NCBI GenBank assembly: GCA_963847965.1 | Contig: CAWKCG010000047.1 | Location: 248,001 to 312,000, forward strand | Length of the DNA stretch: 64,000 bases | Direction of reading: 5' to 3' | From: Palsa-504 sp963847965 | GTDB taxonomy: Bacteria > Actinomycetota > Actinomycetes > Streptosporangiales > Streptosporangiaceae | Part shown: piece by piece, positions 56,833 through 64,000 of the stretch | How the letters are laid out: every line of letters starts with the position of its first letter | Numbering within the stretch: position 1 is the first letter of the stretch | Position numbers and translations under genes: made by a program | The notes under the pieces: generated by a model | Told to the model about the DNA's origin: nothing | Seen by the model: the letters and a program-made list of their open reading frames with translations, nothing else | Databases searched by the model: none

Positions 56833-57861
56833 ATGGCTGGCCATCTGCGTATCGGGGCTTGCCTGTCGCTGTCCGGTAGGTTCGCGCAGTTCGGCCGCCA
56901 GGCCGCCCAAGGGCTGGAAACGTGGAGTGCCCTCGACGGTACCGCAGACATCCTCATCGAGGACGACGGCAGCGACCGGCGGACGCTCGAGGCGGTGCTG
57001 CCGGGTGTGGCTGCGCGCTGCGACATCCTCCTCGGGCCCTATTCCACGCAGCTGATGCGCGCAGCCGGCCGCATGGCCGCGGAATCCGGCTGGCTTGTGT
57101 GGAACCACGGCGGTTCCGGCGACGACGTGGAGAGCGCGATCCCTGGCCACGTCGTTTCCGTCCTGACGCCGACCAGCCGATACGCTGAGCCCTTCCTGCT
57201 GCGGCTGGCCAGCGAGCCGGGGGAGCGGCGCGACCTGTGCATCGTCCATGGACCGGGCAGCTTCGGCCGCCAGGTAGCCGATGGAGCCGAGGTCATCGCG
57301 CATCGGCTCGGTATCCGCGCGGTGCGCGCCTCTGGCCAGATCCCGCCACCAGGTATCTCGGCCGCCTGGGATCTCTTCAGCGCCGGAGTCTTCGAGCAAG
57401 ATGCCGAGCTGGTCGGCAAGGCGCTTCGCTCAGCGACCCCGCCACGCGAGATATGTGCGATAGCGGCAGGCGTACGGGAATTCGGGCGCGTCGTGGACGA
57501 CCCGGAAGGCGTCTTCGGCATCGCCCAGTGGTTCCCGGGCAGCCAGCAGGAGGTCGAGCTCGGGCCCACCGAGGACTGGTTCCTCCGTGCTTACGTCGGC
57601 CGGGTAGGCGCGGTGCCTGATTACCCGGCGGTGCAGGCCGCCGCTGGGGCGGTGATCGCTACCCACTGCGCGCGGATGGCTGGCAGCACCAGCCGCGACT
57701 CCCTGTGGACCATTGCGGCTGCCCTTGAAACGTCCACGCTGTTCGGCGGCTTCAGGATCGACCCTGCAAGCGGTACGCAGGTCGGGCACCGGACCGTCCT
57801 CGTTCGATGGGCGGACGGCGAACCTGCACCTGTGAGCACGTCAGCCCGAACGCCAGCCTGA
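56833..57861 (+). CDS. Cytoplasmic periplasmic-binding-fold protein (AmiC/LivK-like)
   Basis: 342 residues from ATG 56833, four bases after the GntR gene. MAGHLRIGACLSLSGRFAQFGRQAAQGLE is the start of a type I binding-protein fold, with ILLGPYSTQLMRAAGRMAAESGWLVWNHGG and FGRQVADGAEVIAHRLGIRA further on. There is no signal peptide or lipobox, so it stays in the cytoplasm, as AmiC does when it reports a ligand to a regulator. It may sense a small molecule for the GntR protein (inference). Confidence 0.72.
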   Translation: MAGHLRIGACLSLSGRFAQFGRQAAQGLETWSALDGTADILIEDDGSDRRTLEAVLPGVAARCDILLGPYSTQLMRAAGRMAAESGWLVWNHGGSGDDVESAIPGHVVSVLTPTSRYAEPFLLRLASEPGERRDLCIVHGPGSFGRQVADGAEVIAHRLGIRAVRASGQIPPPGISAAWDLFSAGVFEQDAELVGKALRSATPPREICAIAAGVREFGRVVDDPEGVFGIAQWFPGSQQEVELGPTEDWFLRAYVGRVGAVPDYPAVQAAAGAVIATHCARMAGSTSRDSLWTIAAALETSTLFGGFRIDPASGTQVGHRTVLVRWADGEPAPVSTSARTPA

Positions 57862-58050
57862 CGTCCCCGGGGCGCCGCGGTGCCGAATTCGGCACTCCAC
57901 GTTGGGCAATCACGCGTGAAGCCAGGGCACTGCGAGGGCACATCGCAGCGGGAAGAAGCCGGACACGATGAGAAGCGTTAAGACGTAAAAATGCAGGCCA
58001 GAAACGGTTTCGACCATTCGTAGCAGGTCAGAGCAGGCCCCGTGCTATTC

Positions 58051-58077
58051 CGCCGAGGACTACCACCAGCAGTACCT
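58051..58077. mobile_element. attR: 27-bp direct repeat
   Basis: Identical to attL at 27121-27147. Everything to its right is chromosomal, beginning with the displaced msrA end. The 57862-58050 stretch before it has no gene; it holds AGGGCACATCGC (57935-57946), also found at 27282-27293 near the left end. Confidence 0.9.
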
Positions 58078-58165
58078 GTCCGACGCCAAGAACCCGTACG
58101 GCTACTGCCCGGATCACGGTACCGGCGTGGCCTGCCCCGTCGGCCTGATGCGCGCCGACGGCTGA
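58051..58165 (+). pseudogene. msrA: Displaced native 3' end of msrA
   Basis: Reads AEDYHQQYL, then SDAKNPYGYCPDHGTGVACP and VGLMRADG to a TGA at 58163-58165, without a start codon. It is the original C-terminal end of MsrA with both recycling cysteines, cut off by the element. Excision would rejoin it to 26570-27120 to give a 221-residue enzyme. Overlaps the 3' end of korB on the other strand. Confidence 0.9.
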
Positions 58166-59286
58166 GGCCTGGGGGCTAGCTCAGAGCTGACTTCCCAGGT
58201 GTCGCTGCCGGCCAGCAGGGCGCCCAGGTCGCCCGGCCCGCTGCGGGCCCGGGCCGCCTCGATCTGCTCGGCCATGAGCCGGTCGTAGCTCGCCTGCTCC
58301 ACCTGCCGGAAGACCCCGATCGGGGTGTGCCGGAAATCTGACGTGTCCAGCCGGGACAAGGCGAACGGATAGGACGGGTCGTCCCTGCGCGCGTCGTGGG
58401 TGATCAGCGTGTCCGGGTCGGCCCCGGCCACGTCGACGGCCTCGAGCTCGCCCTGACGGCCGAACCGCAGGCCCATGGACCCGGCCCCGAACCGGATGGG
58501 CTCGCCGTGCTCCAGCCTGATCAGCCGCTCGGCGCTCGCCTCTGGTCCCTTCAGCGGCTCGAAGGCGTCGTCGTTGAAGATGGGGCAGTTCTGGTAGATC
58601 TCGATGAACGCGGCGCCCTCGTGATCTGCGGCCGCCTTCAGCACCGAGGTCAGGTGCCTGCGGTCGGAGTCGATCGTCCGGGCGACGAAGCTCGCGTCGG
58701 CGCCGAGCGCCAGGGACAGCGGGTTGAACGGGTGGTCCAGCGAGCCGAACGGCGTCGACTTGGTGACCTTGCCCTGCTCGGAGGTCGGCGAGTACTGGCC
58801 CTTGGTCAGCCCGTAGATCCTGTTGTTGAACAGCAGGATCTTGATGTTGACGTTGCGCCGCAGCGCGTGGATCAGGTGGTTGCCGCCGATGGACAGCGCG
58901 TCGCCGTCGCCGGTGATGACCCAGACCGAAAGGTCGGGCCTGGACGACGCGAGCCCGGTGGCGATCGCCGGCGCGCGGCCGTGGATGGAGTGCATCCCGT
59001 AGCTGTTCACGTAGTAGGGCAGCCGGGAGGCGCAGCCGATCCCCGAGATGACAACGACGTTCTCCCGCGGCACGTCAAGCTCGGGCAGGAACGCCTGGAA
59101 GGCGGCCAGGATGGCGTAGTCCCCGCAGCCCGGGCACCAGCGCACCTCTTGATCAGACTTGAAATCCTTGGCTGCCGAACGGACGGTGGCTCGCGGGACC
59201 AGAGTCAGCGACGCCAGCCGGTGGCCAGGAGACCCGCGCATTCCCTCGCCGTCCTCTGGAGCGCCGTGGCCGTTCGTCTCAGACAT
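58114..59286 (-). CDS. korB: 2-oxoacid:ferredoxin oxidoreductase beta subunit (likely 2-oxoglutarate)
   Basis: Binds thiamine diphosphate and Fe-S cluster; with KorA oxidises a 2-oxoacid to acyl-CoA, reducing ferredoxin. CPGCGDYAIL, GIGCASRLPYY, the TPP motif GDGDALSIGGNH and NNRIYGLTKGQYSPTSE are present. 390 residues. The N-terminus overlaps the korA 3' end by eight bases. Its last about 17 codons run across the displaced msrA end, convergent. Confidence 0.95.
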   Translation of the reverse strand: MSETNGHGAPEDGEGMRGSPGHRLASLTLVPRATVRSAAKDFKSDQEVRWCPGCGDYAILAAFQAFLPELDVPRENVVVISGIGCASRLPYYVNSYGMHSIHGRAPAIATGLASSRPDLSVWVITGDGDALSIGGNHLIHALRRNVNIKILLFNNRIYGLTKGQYSPTSEQGKVTKSTPFGSLDHPFNPLSLALGADASFVARTIDSDRRHLTSVLKAAADHEGAAFIEIYQNCPIFNDDAFEPLKGPEASAERLIRLEHGEPIRFGAGSMGLRFGRQGELEAVDVAGADPDTLITHDARRDDPSYPFALSRLDTSDFRHTPIGVFRQVEQASYDRLMAEQIEAARARSGPGDLGALLAGSDTWEVSSELAPRPQPSARIRPTGQATPVP

Positions 59287-61132
59287 GGCTGATCACATCC
59301 TCGATGACACCGGCGAGCTCGGCCGCCTGGAACGGCAGGCCCCGCACCTGGTTATAGGAGATCACATCGACCAGGAACCGCCCGCGCAGCAGCAGGGCAA
59401 GCTGCCCGAGGTTGATCTCGGGGACAAGCACCTTATCGTAACGGCGCAGCACGTCGGCCAGGTTCGGCGGGAAGGGGTTGAGGTGCCGCAGGTGGACCTG
59501 GGCCACGGGATGCCCGGCGTTCCGGACCTGCCGGACGGCCGCGCCGATCGAGCCGAAGGTGGATCCCCAGCCGAGGACCAGCACGCGGGCACTGCCGTCC
59601 GGATCGTCGACCTCCAGCGGCTTGATGTCGGCGGCGATCCCGTCGACCTTGGCCTGGCGCAACCGGACCATGCGGTCATGGTTGTCGGGGTCGTAGGAGA
59701 TGTCCCCGCTGACGTCGGCCTTCTCGATGCCGCCGATCCTGTGCTCGAGCCCGGGGGTGCCTGGGATGGCCCAGGGCCTGGCCAGGGTGACGGGGTCCCG
59801 CCGGAACGGCTCGAACTCGGTCGTGCCGTCTCCGGGCGGCGCGAACGCGAACTCCTTGCTGAGGTCGGGGAGGCTGGCGACCTCGGGGATGCGCCACGGC
59901 TCCGAGCCGTTGGCGAGGTAGCCGTCGGAGAGCAGGAACACCGGGGTGCGGTACTTGACCGCGATCCTGGCGGCCTCGATCGCCGCGTGGAAGCAGTCGG
60001 CGGGGCTGGCCGGGGCGACGATCGGGACCGGCGACTCGCCGTTCCGGCCGAACATCGCCTGCAGCAGGTCGGCCTGCTCGGTCTTGGTCGGCATCCCGGT
60101 GGAAGGCCCGGCGCGCTGGATGTCGCACACGATCAGCGGCAGCTCGACCGATACGGCCAGGCCGACCGTCTCGGCTTTCAGCAGCATGCCGGGCCCGGAG
60201 GTGCTGGTAACGCCCAGCGAGCCGCCGAAGGCCGCGCCGAGCGCCGCGCCGACGGCGCCGATCTCGTCTTCCGCCTGGAACGTGCGGACCCCGAAGCGCT
60301 TGTGCCTGGCGAGCTCGTGCAGGATGTCCGACGCGGGCGTAATCGGGTAGGAGCCGAGGAACAACGGCAGCCCGGCCAGCTGGGAGGCGGCGATGAGGCC
60401 GTAGGCGAGGGCGGTGTTGCCGCTGATGTTCCTGTAGGTGCCGGGGGCCAGCGGCGCGGGCTTGACTTCGTACCTGACCGAGAACGCCTCGGTGGTCTCG
60501 CCGAAGTTCCAGCCGGCCTGGAACGCGGCCAGGTTCGCCTGCATGATCTCGGGCTTGCCCGCGAACTTGGCCTTGAGGAAGCTGAGCGTTCCCTCGACGG
60601 GCCGGTCGTACAGCCAGGAGAGCATCCCGAGCGCGAACATGTTCTTGGCCCGCTCGGCATCCTTCCTGGTGATGTCGAAGGACTCCAGGGCCTTGACCGT
60701 CATCGACGTAATCGGCACGGCGTACACCGCGTACTGCTCGAGTGAGCCGTCATCGAGCGGGCTGGCCTCGTAGCCGACCTTGGTGAGGTTGCGCTTGGTG
60801 AACTCGTCGGTGTTCACGATCAGGTCGCCGCCCCGCGGCAGGTCCTTGATGTTGGCCTTCAGGGCGGCGGGGTTCATCGCGATAAGCACGTCCGGGGCGT
60901 CGCCGGGGGTGAGGATATCGTGATCGGCGAAATGAAGCTGGAAACTCGATACCCCTGCGAGAGTCCCGGCCGGCGCCCGGATTTCCGCGGGGAAATTCGG
61001 CTGGGTGGACAGATCATTGCCGAAGACCGCCGTCTCCTGGGTGAACCTGTCCCCGGCAAGCTGCATGCCGTCACCGGAGTCGCCAGCGAACCTGATGATG
61101 ACGTGATCGAGCTTCTGGACCTGCTTGGTCAC
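59279..61132 (-). CDS. korA: 2-oxoacid:ferredoxin oxidoreductase alpha subunit (gamma-alpha fusion)
   Basis: 617 residues. N-terminal gamma domain (IIRFAGDSGDGMQLAGDRFTQ) fused to the alpha pyrimidine-binding domain (GSYPITPASDILHELAR, FQAEDEIGAVGAALGAAFGG, TSTSGPGMLLKAE). Typical of actinobacterial KorA, which runs an anaplerotic or CO2-sensitive branch of the TCA cycle. GTG 61132 follows GGAGGAGG. Substrate preference is inferred from family likeness. Confidence 0.95.
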   Translation of the reverse strand: MTKQVQKLDHVIIRFAGDSGDGMQLAGDRFTQETAVFGNDLSTQPNFPAEIRAPAGTLAGVSSFQLHFADHDILTPGDAPDVLIAMNPAALKANIKDLPRGGDLIVNTDEFTKRNLTKVGYEASPLDDGSLEQYAVYAVPITSMTVKALESFDITRKDAERAKNMFALGMLSWLYDRPVEGTLSFLKAKFAGKPEIMQANLAAFQAGWNFGETTEAFSVRYEVKPAPLAPGTYRNISGNTALAYGLIAASQLAGLPLFLGSYPITPASDILHELARHKRFGVRTFQAEDEIGAVGAALGAAFGGSLGVTSTSGPGMLLKAETVGLAVSVELPLIVCDIQRAGPSTGMPTKTEQADLLQAMFGRNGESPVPIVAPASPADCFHAAIEAARIAVKYRTPVFLLSDGYLANGSEPWRIPEVASLPDLSKEFAFAPPGDGTTEFEPFRRDPVTLARPWAIPGTPGLEHRIGGIEKADVSGDISYDPDNHDRMVRLRQAKVDGIAADIKPLEVDDPDGSARVLVLGWGSTFGSIGAAVRQVRNAGHPVAQVHLRHLNPFPPNLADVLRRYDKVLVPEINLGQLALLLRGRFLVDVISYNQVRGLPFQAAELAGVIEDVISHV

Positions 61133-61345
61133 AGCTGGAAGACCTCCTCCGCATGCCGCGGCCGAACGCTACGCAGCACCACCCCACGGCCGGGGGCATG
61201 AGTTAGAACGGGGTAAATCTTACGCCGAAAACAGGCGTGCGAACGTTCATCCGTCGGGCGATATTCCCAGGCCGGCGCCGATCTGGCGCGGCCAATGTAG
61301 TTTATGACAGATTCCGGTAAGAACTGGCAGCCAGGCATGTACAAA

Positions 61346-61396
61346 ACGTTCTCCGACAGGCTGGCTGAGACGTATGTCACACCACTTGGAGAACGT
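61346..61396. other. Inverted repeat in the korA-M48 intergenic region
   Basis: ACGTTCTCC (61346-61354) and GGAGAACGT (61388-61396) are perfect complements 33 bases apart. They lie in the 314-base divergent gap 61133-61446, which holds no gene. They could be paired operator half-sites or a stem-loop in the peptidase mRNA leader. AT-rich spots at 61208-61220 and 61296-61306 may hold promoters. Confidence 0.45.
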
Positions 61397-61446
61397 GTCA
61401 TCATGCCACTGCCGGGCAGGAACGCGGCCGTTGGGAGGTGCATGCC

Positions 61447-62358
61447 GTGGGCGGTGACCGACGGCGAGCGGCCGCACTGACCGTCGCCGCAGCCAGGCTC
61501 GCGATCGCCGTGGTCTTGCTGGTCGCCGGGTGCGCCGCGATCGGGTTCGCGGTCGCGGGCGAACCCGGCGCAGTCGTCGGGATCGCCCTGGCCGCCGTGC
61601 TCGTGACGGCCGCCTGCGTCTACAGCGACCGCCTCGCCCTGTCCGCGATGGCGGCTCGCCCGGTCAGCGAGGTGGAGCACCCCGATCTCTACCGCCTCGT
61701 GCGGGAGCTGAGCAAGGCAGGCAGGCTCCCCGTACCGAGCCTGTACCTGTCGCCGGCCGGCCAGCCGAACTCCTTCGCGGTCGGCCTTAGCCCGCGCAGC
61801 GCCGCGATCTGCTGCACCGAGGGCCTGCTGAGCGTGCTTGACGAGGCCGAGCTGCGCGGCGTGCTCGCACACGAACTCTCTCACGTGTCCGGCCGGGACA
61901 TCCTCTCATCGACCGTGTTGGCGGGCCTGGCGACGGTCCTGACGTTCCCGGCCGGCCTTGCCAGGCTGCTGCCCGGTCGCGCCGGGACGGGCGGCCGCTC
62001 CGCGGCGGTTGACCGTCCCTCGGGCCTGGCCGTGTCCGAGTCCCTGCTGATGCTGGTGCTCGGCCCGATCGCCGCGCTGGTCGTCAGGCTGGCGGTGTCC
62101 CGGGAACGCGAATACCGGGCCGACGCGGCGGGCGCTCAGCTCGCGGGCGACCCGGTCGCCCTCGCGAGCGCGCTGCGCAAGATCGTCGCCGGGACGGAGG
62201 AACTCGCGCTCGCGGCGGACGGGCGGGTCACCTCGGTCGGCCACCTGATGATCGCCTGCCCGTTCCGCGCCGACGGGTTCGCCAGGCTGTTCCTCACCCA
62301 CCCGCCCGCGGGCGAGCGGGTCCGCAGGCTTGAGGCCCTGGCCGGCTACCGCCGCTGA
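61447..62358 (+). CDS. M48-family membrane metalloprotease (HtpX-like)
   Basis: 303 residues. Zinc motif HELSH with the third ligand Glu in REREYRADAAGA, and four hydrophobic segments (two N-terminal, two between and after the active site). Likely degrades misfolded membrane proteins, active site facing the cytoplasm. GTG 61447 follows GGGAGGTG; the GTG at 61438 lies inside that ribosome-binding site and is less likely. Ends tail to tail with yajQ. Confidence 0.88.
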   Translation: MGGDRRRAAALTVAAARLAIAVVLLVAGCAAIGFAVAGEPGAVVGIALAAVLVTAACVYSDRLALSAMAARPVSEVEHPDLYRLVRELSKAGRLPVPSLYLSPAGQPNSFAVGLSPRSAAICCTEGLLSVLDEAELRGVLAHELSHVSGRDILSSTVLAGLATVLTFPAGLARLLPGRAGTGGRSAAVDRPSGLAVSESLLMLVLGPIAALVVRLAVSREREYRADAAGAQLAGDPVALASALRKIVAGTEELALAADGRVTSVGHLMIACPFRADGFARLFLTHPPAGERVRRLEALAGYRR

Positions 62359-62369
62359 CCGCCGCCGCC

Positions 62370-62867
62370 TTACCGGTAGTTAACGAACTGGATGGCGAAG
62401 TCGAAGTCCTTGCCCTTGAGCAAGGAGATGACCGCCTGCAGGTCGTCCTTCTTCTTCGCCGAGACGCGAAGCTCCTCGCCCTGGACCTGGGCGCGCACGG
62501 CCTTCGGCCCCTCGTCCCTGATGATCTTCGAGATCTTCCTGGCGTTGTCCTGGCTGATGCCCTCCTTGAGGGCCACGCTCATCCGGTATTCCTTGCCGGA
62601 AAGGCGGGGGTCGGCCGGATCCAGCGCTTTGAGTGATACGCCGCGCCTGACCAGCTTGTCCTTGAACACGTCCAGGACCGCCTTGGCGCGCTCTTCGCTG
62701 TTAGCCCGGATGTCGACGGCGTGCTCGCCGGACCAGGCGATGGACGCGCCGACGCCGCGGAAGTCGAAGCGGGTGCCGATCTCCTTGGCCGCCTGGTTGA
62801 GCGCGTTGTCGACTTCCTGGCGGTCGAGCTTGGACACGATGTCAAAGGAGGACTCTTGTGCTGCCAC
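62370..62867 (-). CDS. yajQ: YajQ-family nucleotide-binding protein
   Basis: 165 residues, full family length. SSFDIVSKLDRQEVDNALNQAAKEIGTRFDFRG, then GKEYRMSVALKEGISQDNARKISKIIRDEGPKAVRAQVQGEELRVSAKKKDDLQAVI are the two halves of the duplicated RNA-binding-like fold. Members bind nucleotides or cyclic-di-GMP in some species; role here unknown. GTG start at 62867. Confidence 0.95.
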   Translation of the reverse strand: MAAQESSFDIVSKLDRQEVDNALNQAAKEIGTRFDFRGVGASIAWSGEHAVDIRANSEERAKAVLDVFKDKLVRRGVSLKALDPADPRLSGKEYRMSVALKEGISQDNARKISKIIRDEGPKAVRAQVQGEELRVSAKKKDDLQAVISLLKGKDFDFAIQFVNYR

Positions 62868-62992
62868 GGCTCCCAGGCTAGACGCCCCCGACGCGGGCCG
62901 TCATGGAGTACCCCGGCTCAGGACCGCGTTCGGCTTACCGTCCTGCTGCGTTGTGGGCTATTCTTCACTGTGCCGCCCGCACGGCGGCACAC

Positions 62993-63077
62993 GGCAGGTT
63001 GCCCGAGTGGCCAAAGGGAGCGGTCTGTAAAACCGTCGGCTAAGCCTACGATGGTTCGAACCCATCACCTGCCACCA
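62993..63077 (+). tRNA. tRNA-Tyr (anticodon GUA)
   Basis: Acceptor GGCAGGT pairs with ACCTGCC, discriminator A, CCA encoded (63075-63077). Anticodon stem GCGGT/ACCGT closes the loop CTGTAAA with anticodon GTA. A long variable arm (class II) and TTCGAAC T-loop confirm tRNA-Tyr. A GTGCCG...CGGCAC hairpin lies just upstream, and TATTCT at 62959-62964 may be its -10. Confidence 0.93.
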
Positions 63078-63084
63078 CCAGCGA

Positions 63085-63127
63085 AAACGGCCCGCACGCT
63101 GCGGAAACGCGGCCCGGCGGGCCGTTT
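63085..63127 (+). terminator. Terminator hairpin of tRNA-Tyr
   Basis: AAACGGCCCG (63085-63094) pairs with CGGGCCGTTT (63118-63127) around an inner GC-rich loop, followed by CCTTCTC. Bases 63128-63329 hold no recognisable gene. Confidence 0.7.
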
Positions 63128-63329
63128 CCTTCTCGTCACGTCCTGTATCATGGTGCGTCACTGTGAGTCGATGCATGGCAGTGTCCACGGACATCTAGCG
63201 GACAGCGTCCGGACAAAACTAGCGGTCCGGCGAACCGCTTGCTGTCGCAGACGGTGACGGTATAACCCAGCCGGTTCTGTGCGGCCCGGCAGGATTCGCC
63301 GTCAGCGCTGGCCAGAGGGCCGTGCCTGC

Positions 63330-63743
63330 TCAGGGGCGGTCTGGCCGCTTGCAGACGGTGGCCGACCCGTGCACCGTCTCTGAGTGTTCGTGGACGACGC
63401 GCAGCCCGGGATCGTGAGCTGTCACCTGATCTTCGAACGTGCCTTCCGCGACGGCGACGGCACTGGTGATGGCGGTGTCGCCGAGTTCGCGCAGGGCGGT
63501 AGCGAGGTGGCGGCGCCCGGTCACCGTGCTGCCTTCCGCCCGCGCGTGCTGCTTGGCTCGCTTCACGGCCCGGTCCGCGGTGGGGGAGAACACGGTCATC
63601 CCACCCTGGATGACAGGTTCATCGGGTAGCGGCTGGGTCAGCGCGGCGACTAGGTGCGGCACGTCGGCCACGTCCTGTTCCTGCGCCGCCGCCAAGGCGA
63701 TGGCCTGGCGCAGCACCGCGAGAAGCTCGTCAGAGAAGATCAT
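63330..63743 (-). CDS. Clp N-terminal-domain-like protein
   Basis: 137 residues. The body looks like one Clp N-domain with its two repeats: FSDELLAVLRQAIALAAAQEQDVADVPHLVAALTQ and FSPTADRAVKRAKQHARAEGSTVTGRRHLATALREL. No AAA+ motor domain follows, so it would be a free adaptor-like module. ATG 63743 overlaps the upstream stop (TGATG). Moderate certainty. Confidence 0.6.
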   Translation of the reverse strand: MIFSDELLAVLRQAIALAAAQEQDVADVPHLVAALTQPLPDEPVIQGGMTVFSPTADRAVKRAKQHARAEGSTVTGRRHLATALRELGDTAITSAVAVAEGTFEDQVTAHDPGLRVVHEHSETVHGSATVCKRPDRP

Positions 63744-63994
63744 CAGATTTCCGGTGGCACGTACTTCTTCTTTGTCTGGAGACTACACAGAAGCACTTCG
63801 TCGCTGCGTGCCAGGCTGCAGCCGGGGGGAGCGGGCGGGGCGAAGAAGCGGCCTCCGGTGAGGGATATCGTGAATGAGCCCTCGCCGACGTAATAGCCAG
63901 CACACAAGATGAAGTCGTCGCAGTGCCATATCGCGGCAGAGACGGTCACGGTACACCATGCGCGGGTGCACTCGCTGGTCTTCGCGATGCCCAC
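63743..63994 (-). CDS. Hypothetical protein, possibly partial at window edge
   Basis: 83 residues from GTG 63994; the frame stays open to the window end, so the true start may lie outside. Contains several Cys (ECTRAWC, HCDDFILC) and a Gly-rich beta-like stretch (GYYVGEGSFTISLTGGRFF). Coupled to the Clp-N-like gene. Unknown family. Confidence 0.45.
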   Translation of the reverse strand: MGIAKTSECTRAWCTVTVSAAIWHCDDFILCAGYYVGEGSFTISLTGGRFFAPPAPPGCSLARSDEVLLCSLQTKKKYVPPEI

Positions 63995-64000
63995 GCGCAG

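Larger units (their letters stand above)
27121..58077. mobile_element. Integrative element in msrA, part phage-like, part conjugative (AICE-like)
   Basis: About 30.9 kb between 27-bp direct repeats in the msrA 3' end. Contents in order: tyrosine integrase, XRE regulator, excisionase-like protein, TOPRIM primase and ATPase, small hypotheticals, toxin-antitoxin, serine recombinase, a phage-structural-like block with a tape-measure-like protein, and a long - strand operon with TraB, DUF2637 and small membrane proteins, then a GntR regulator. Single dsDNA translocase TraB plus integrase plus replication gene is the definition of an actinomycete integrative conjugative element. The phage-like half is unusual. 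None of the G/C hairpin repeats common in the left flank was found inside. Confidence 0.88.

Noticed and set aside
62993..63077. tRNA-Tyr as the attachment site of the integrated element
   Set aside because: No second copy of the tRNA 3' end is present and the clear 27-bp repeat pair is in msrA.

Overview
The window is high-GC, gene-dense DNA from an actinomycete. This rests on the very high G+C at third codon positions, frequent GTG starts, ATGA/GTGA start-stop overlaps, a geranylgeranyl-reductase-family gene leading a 14-gene nuo operon, menaquinone genes, and a TraB/DUF2637 type of conjugation region. A Streptosporangiales-like or Streptomyces-like host is plausible, but species cannot be read from the sequence.

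Left chromosomal part (1-27.2 kb), almost all on the + strand: rplY-pth; a sulfate-activation set cysQ-cysD-cysN; an S9 prolyl-oligopeptidase-family peptidase; menG; a Rex-type operator (7681-7700) in front of a geranylgeranyl-reductase-family flavoprotein and nuoA-N; a polyprenyl diphosphate synthase; and msrA. The genes converge on menaquinone respiration: polyprenyl tail synthesis, demethylmenaquinone methylation, quinone tail reduction and complex I, apparently under NADH/NAD+ control by Rex. Scattered through this part is a family of G/C-rich hairpin repeats. Several sit in frame inside conserved genes (cysQ, the S9 peptidase, menG, the reductase, nuoF, nuoL) and are read as Gly/Pro/Ser-rich linkers.

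Integrated element (27121-58077, about 31 kb): bounded by a 27-bp direct repeat inside the 3' end of msrA. Integration replaced the last codons of msrA with an element-supplied version; the original 3' end lies stranded at 58078-58165. The left half looks phage-like: tyrosine integrase, XRE repressor with operator, excisionase-like protein, TOPRIM primase plus ATPase, toxin-antitoxin pair, serine recombinase, scaffold-like protein and an orphan tail tape-measure-like protein. No capsid, portal or terminase gene was seen. The right half is conjugative: a run of tightly overlapping genes on the - strand including a TraB/FtsK translocase, a DUF2637 membrane protein and many small membrane or Cys-rich proteins. 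A dense cluster of 9-bp repeats 3' of traB is a candidate transfer locus (clt). A GntR/HutC regulator with strong palindromic operators and a cytoplasmic periplasmic-binding-fold protein close the element.

Right chromosomal part (58.1-64 kb): the 2-oxoacid:ferredoxin oxidoreductase pair korA-korB, an M48 peptidase, yajQ, tRNA-Tyr(GUA) with a terminator hairpin, and two poorly characterised genes at the edge.

Caution: at least nine genes appear broken by a single missing base, often in a short G or C run, and two further sites show a single extra base. Assembly indels are a serious alternative to real decay, so frame-disrupted genes are listed over their inferred full extent.
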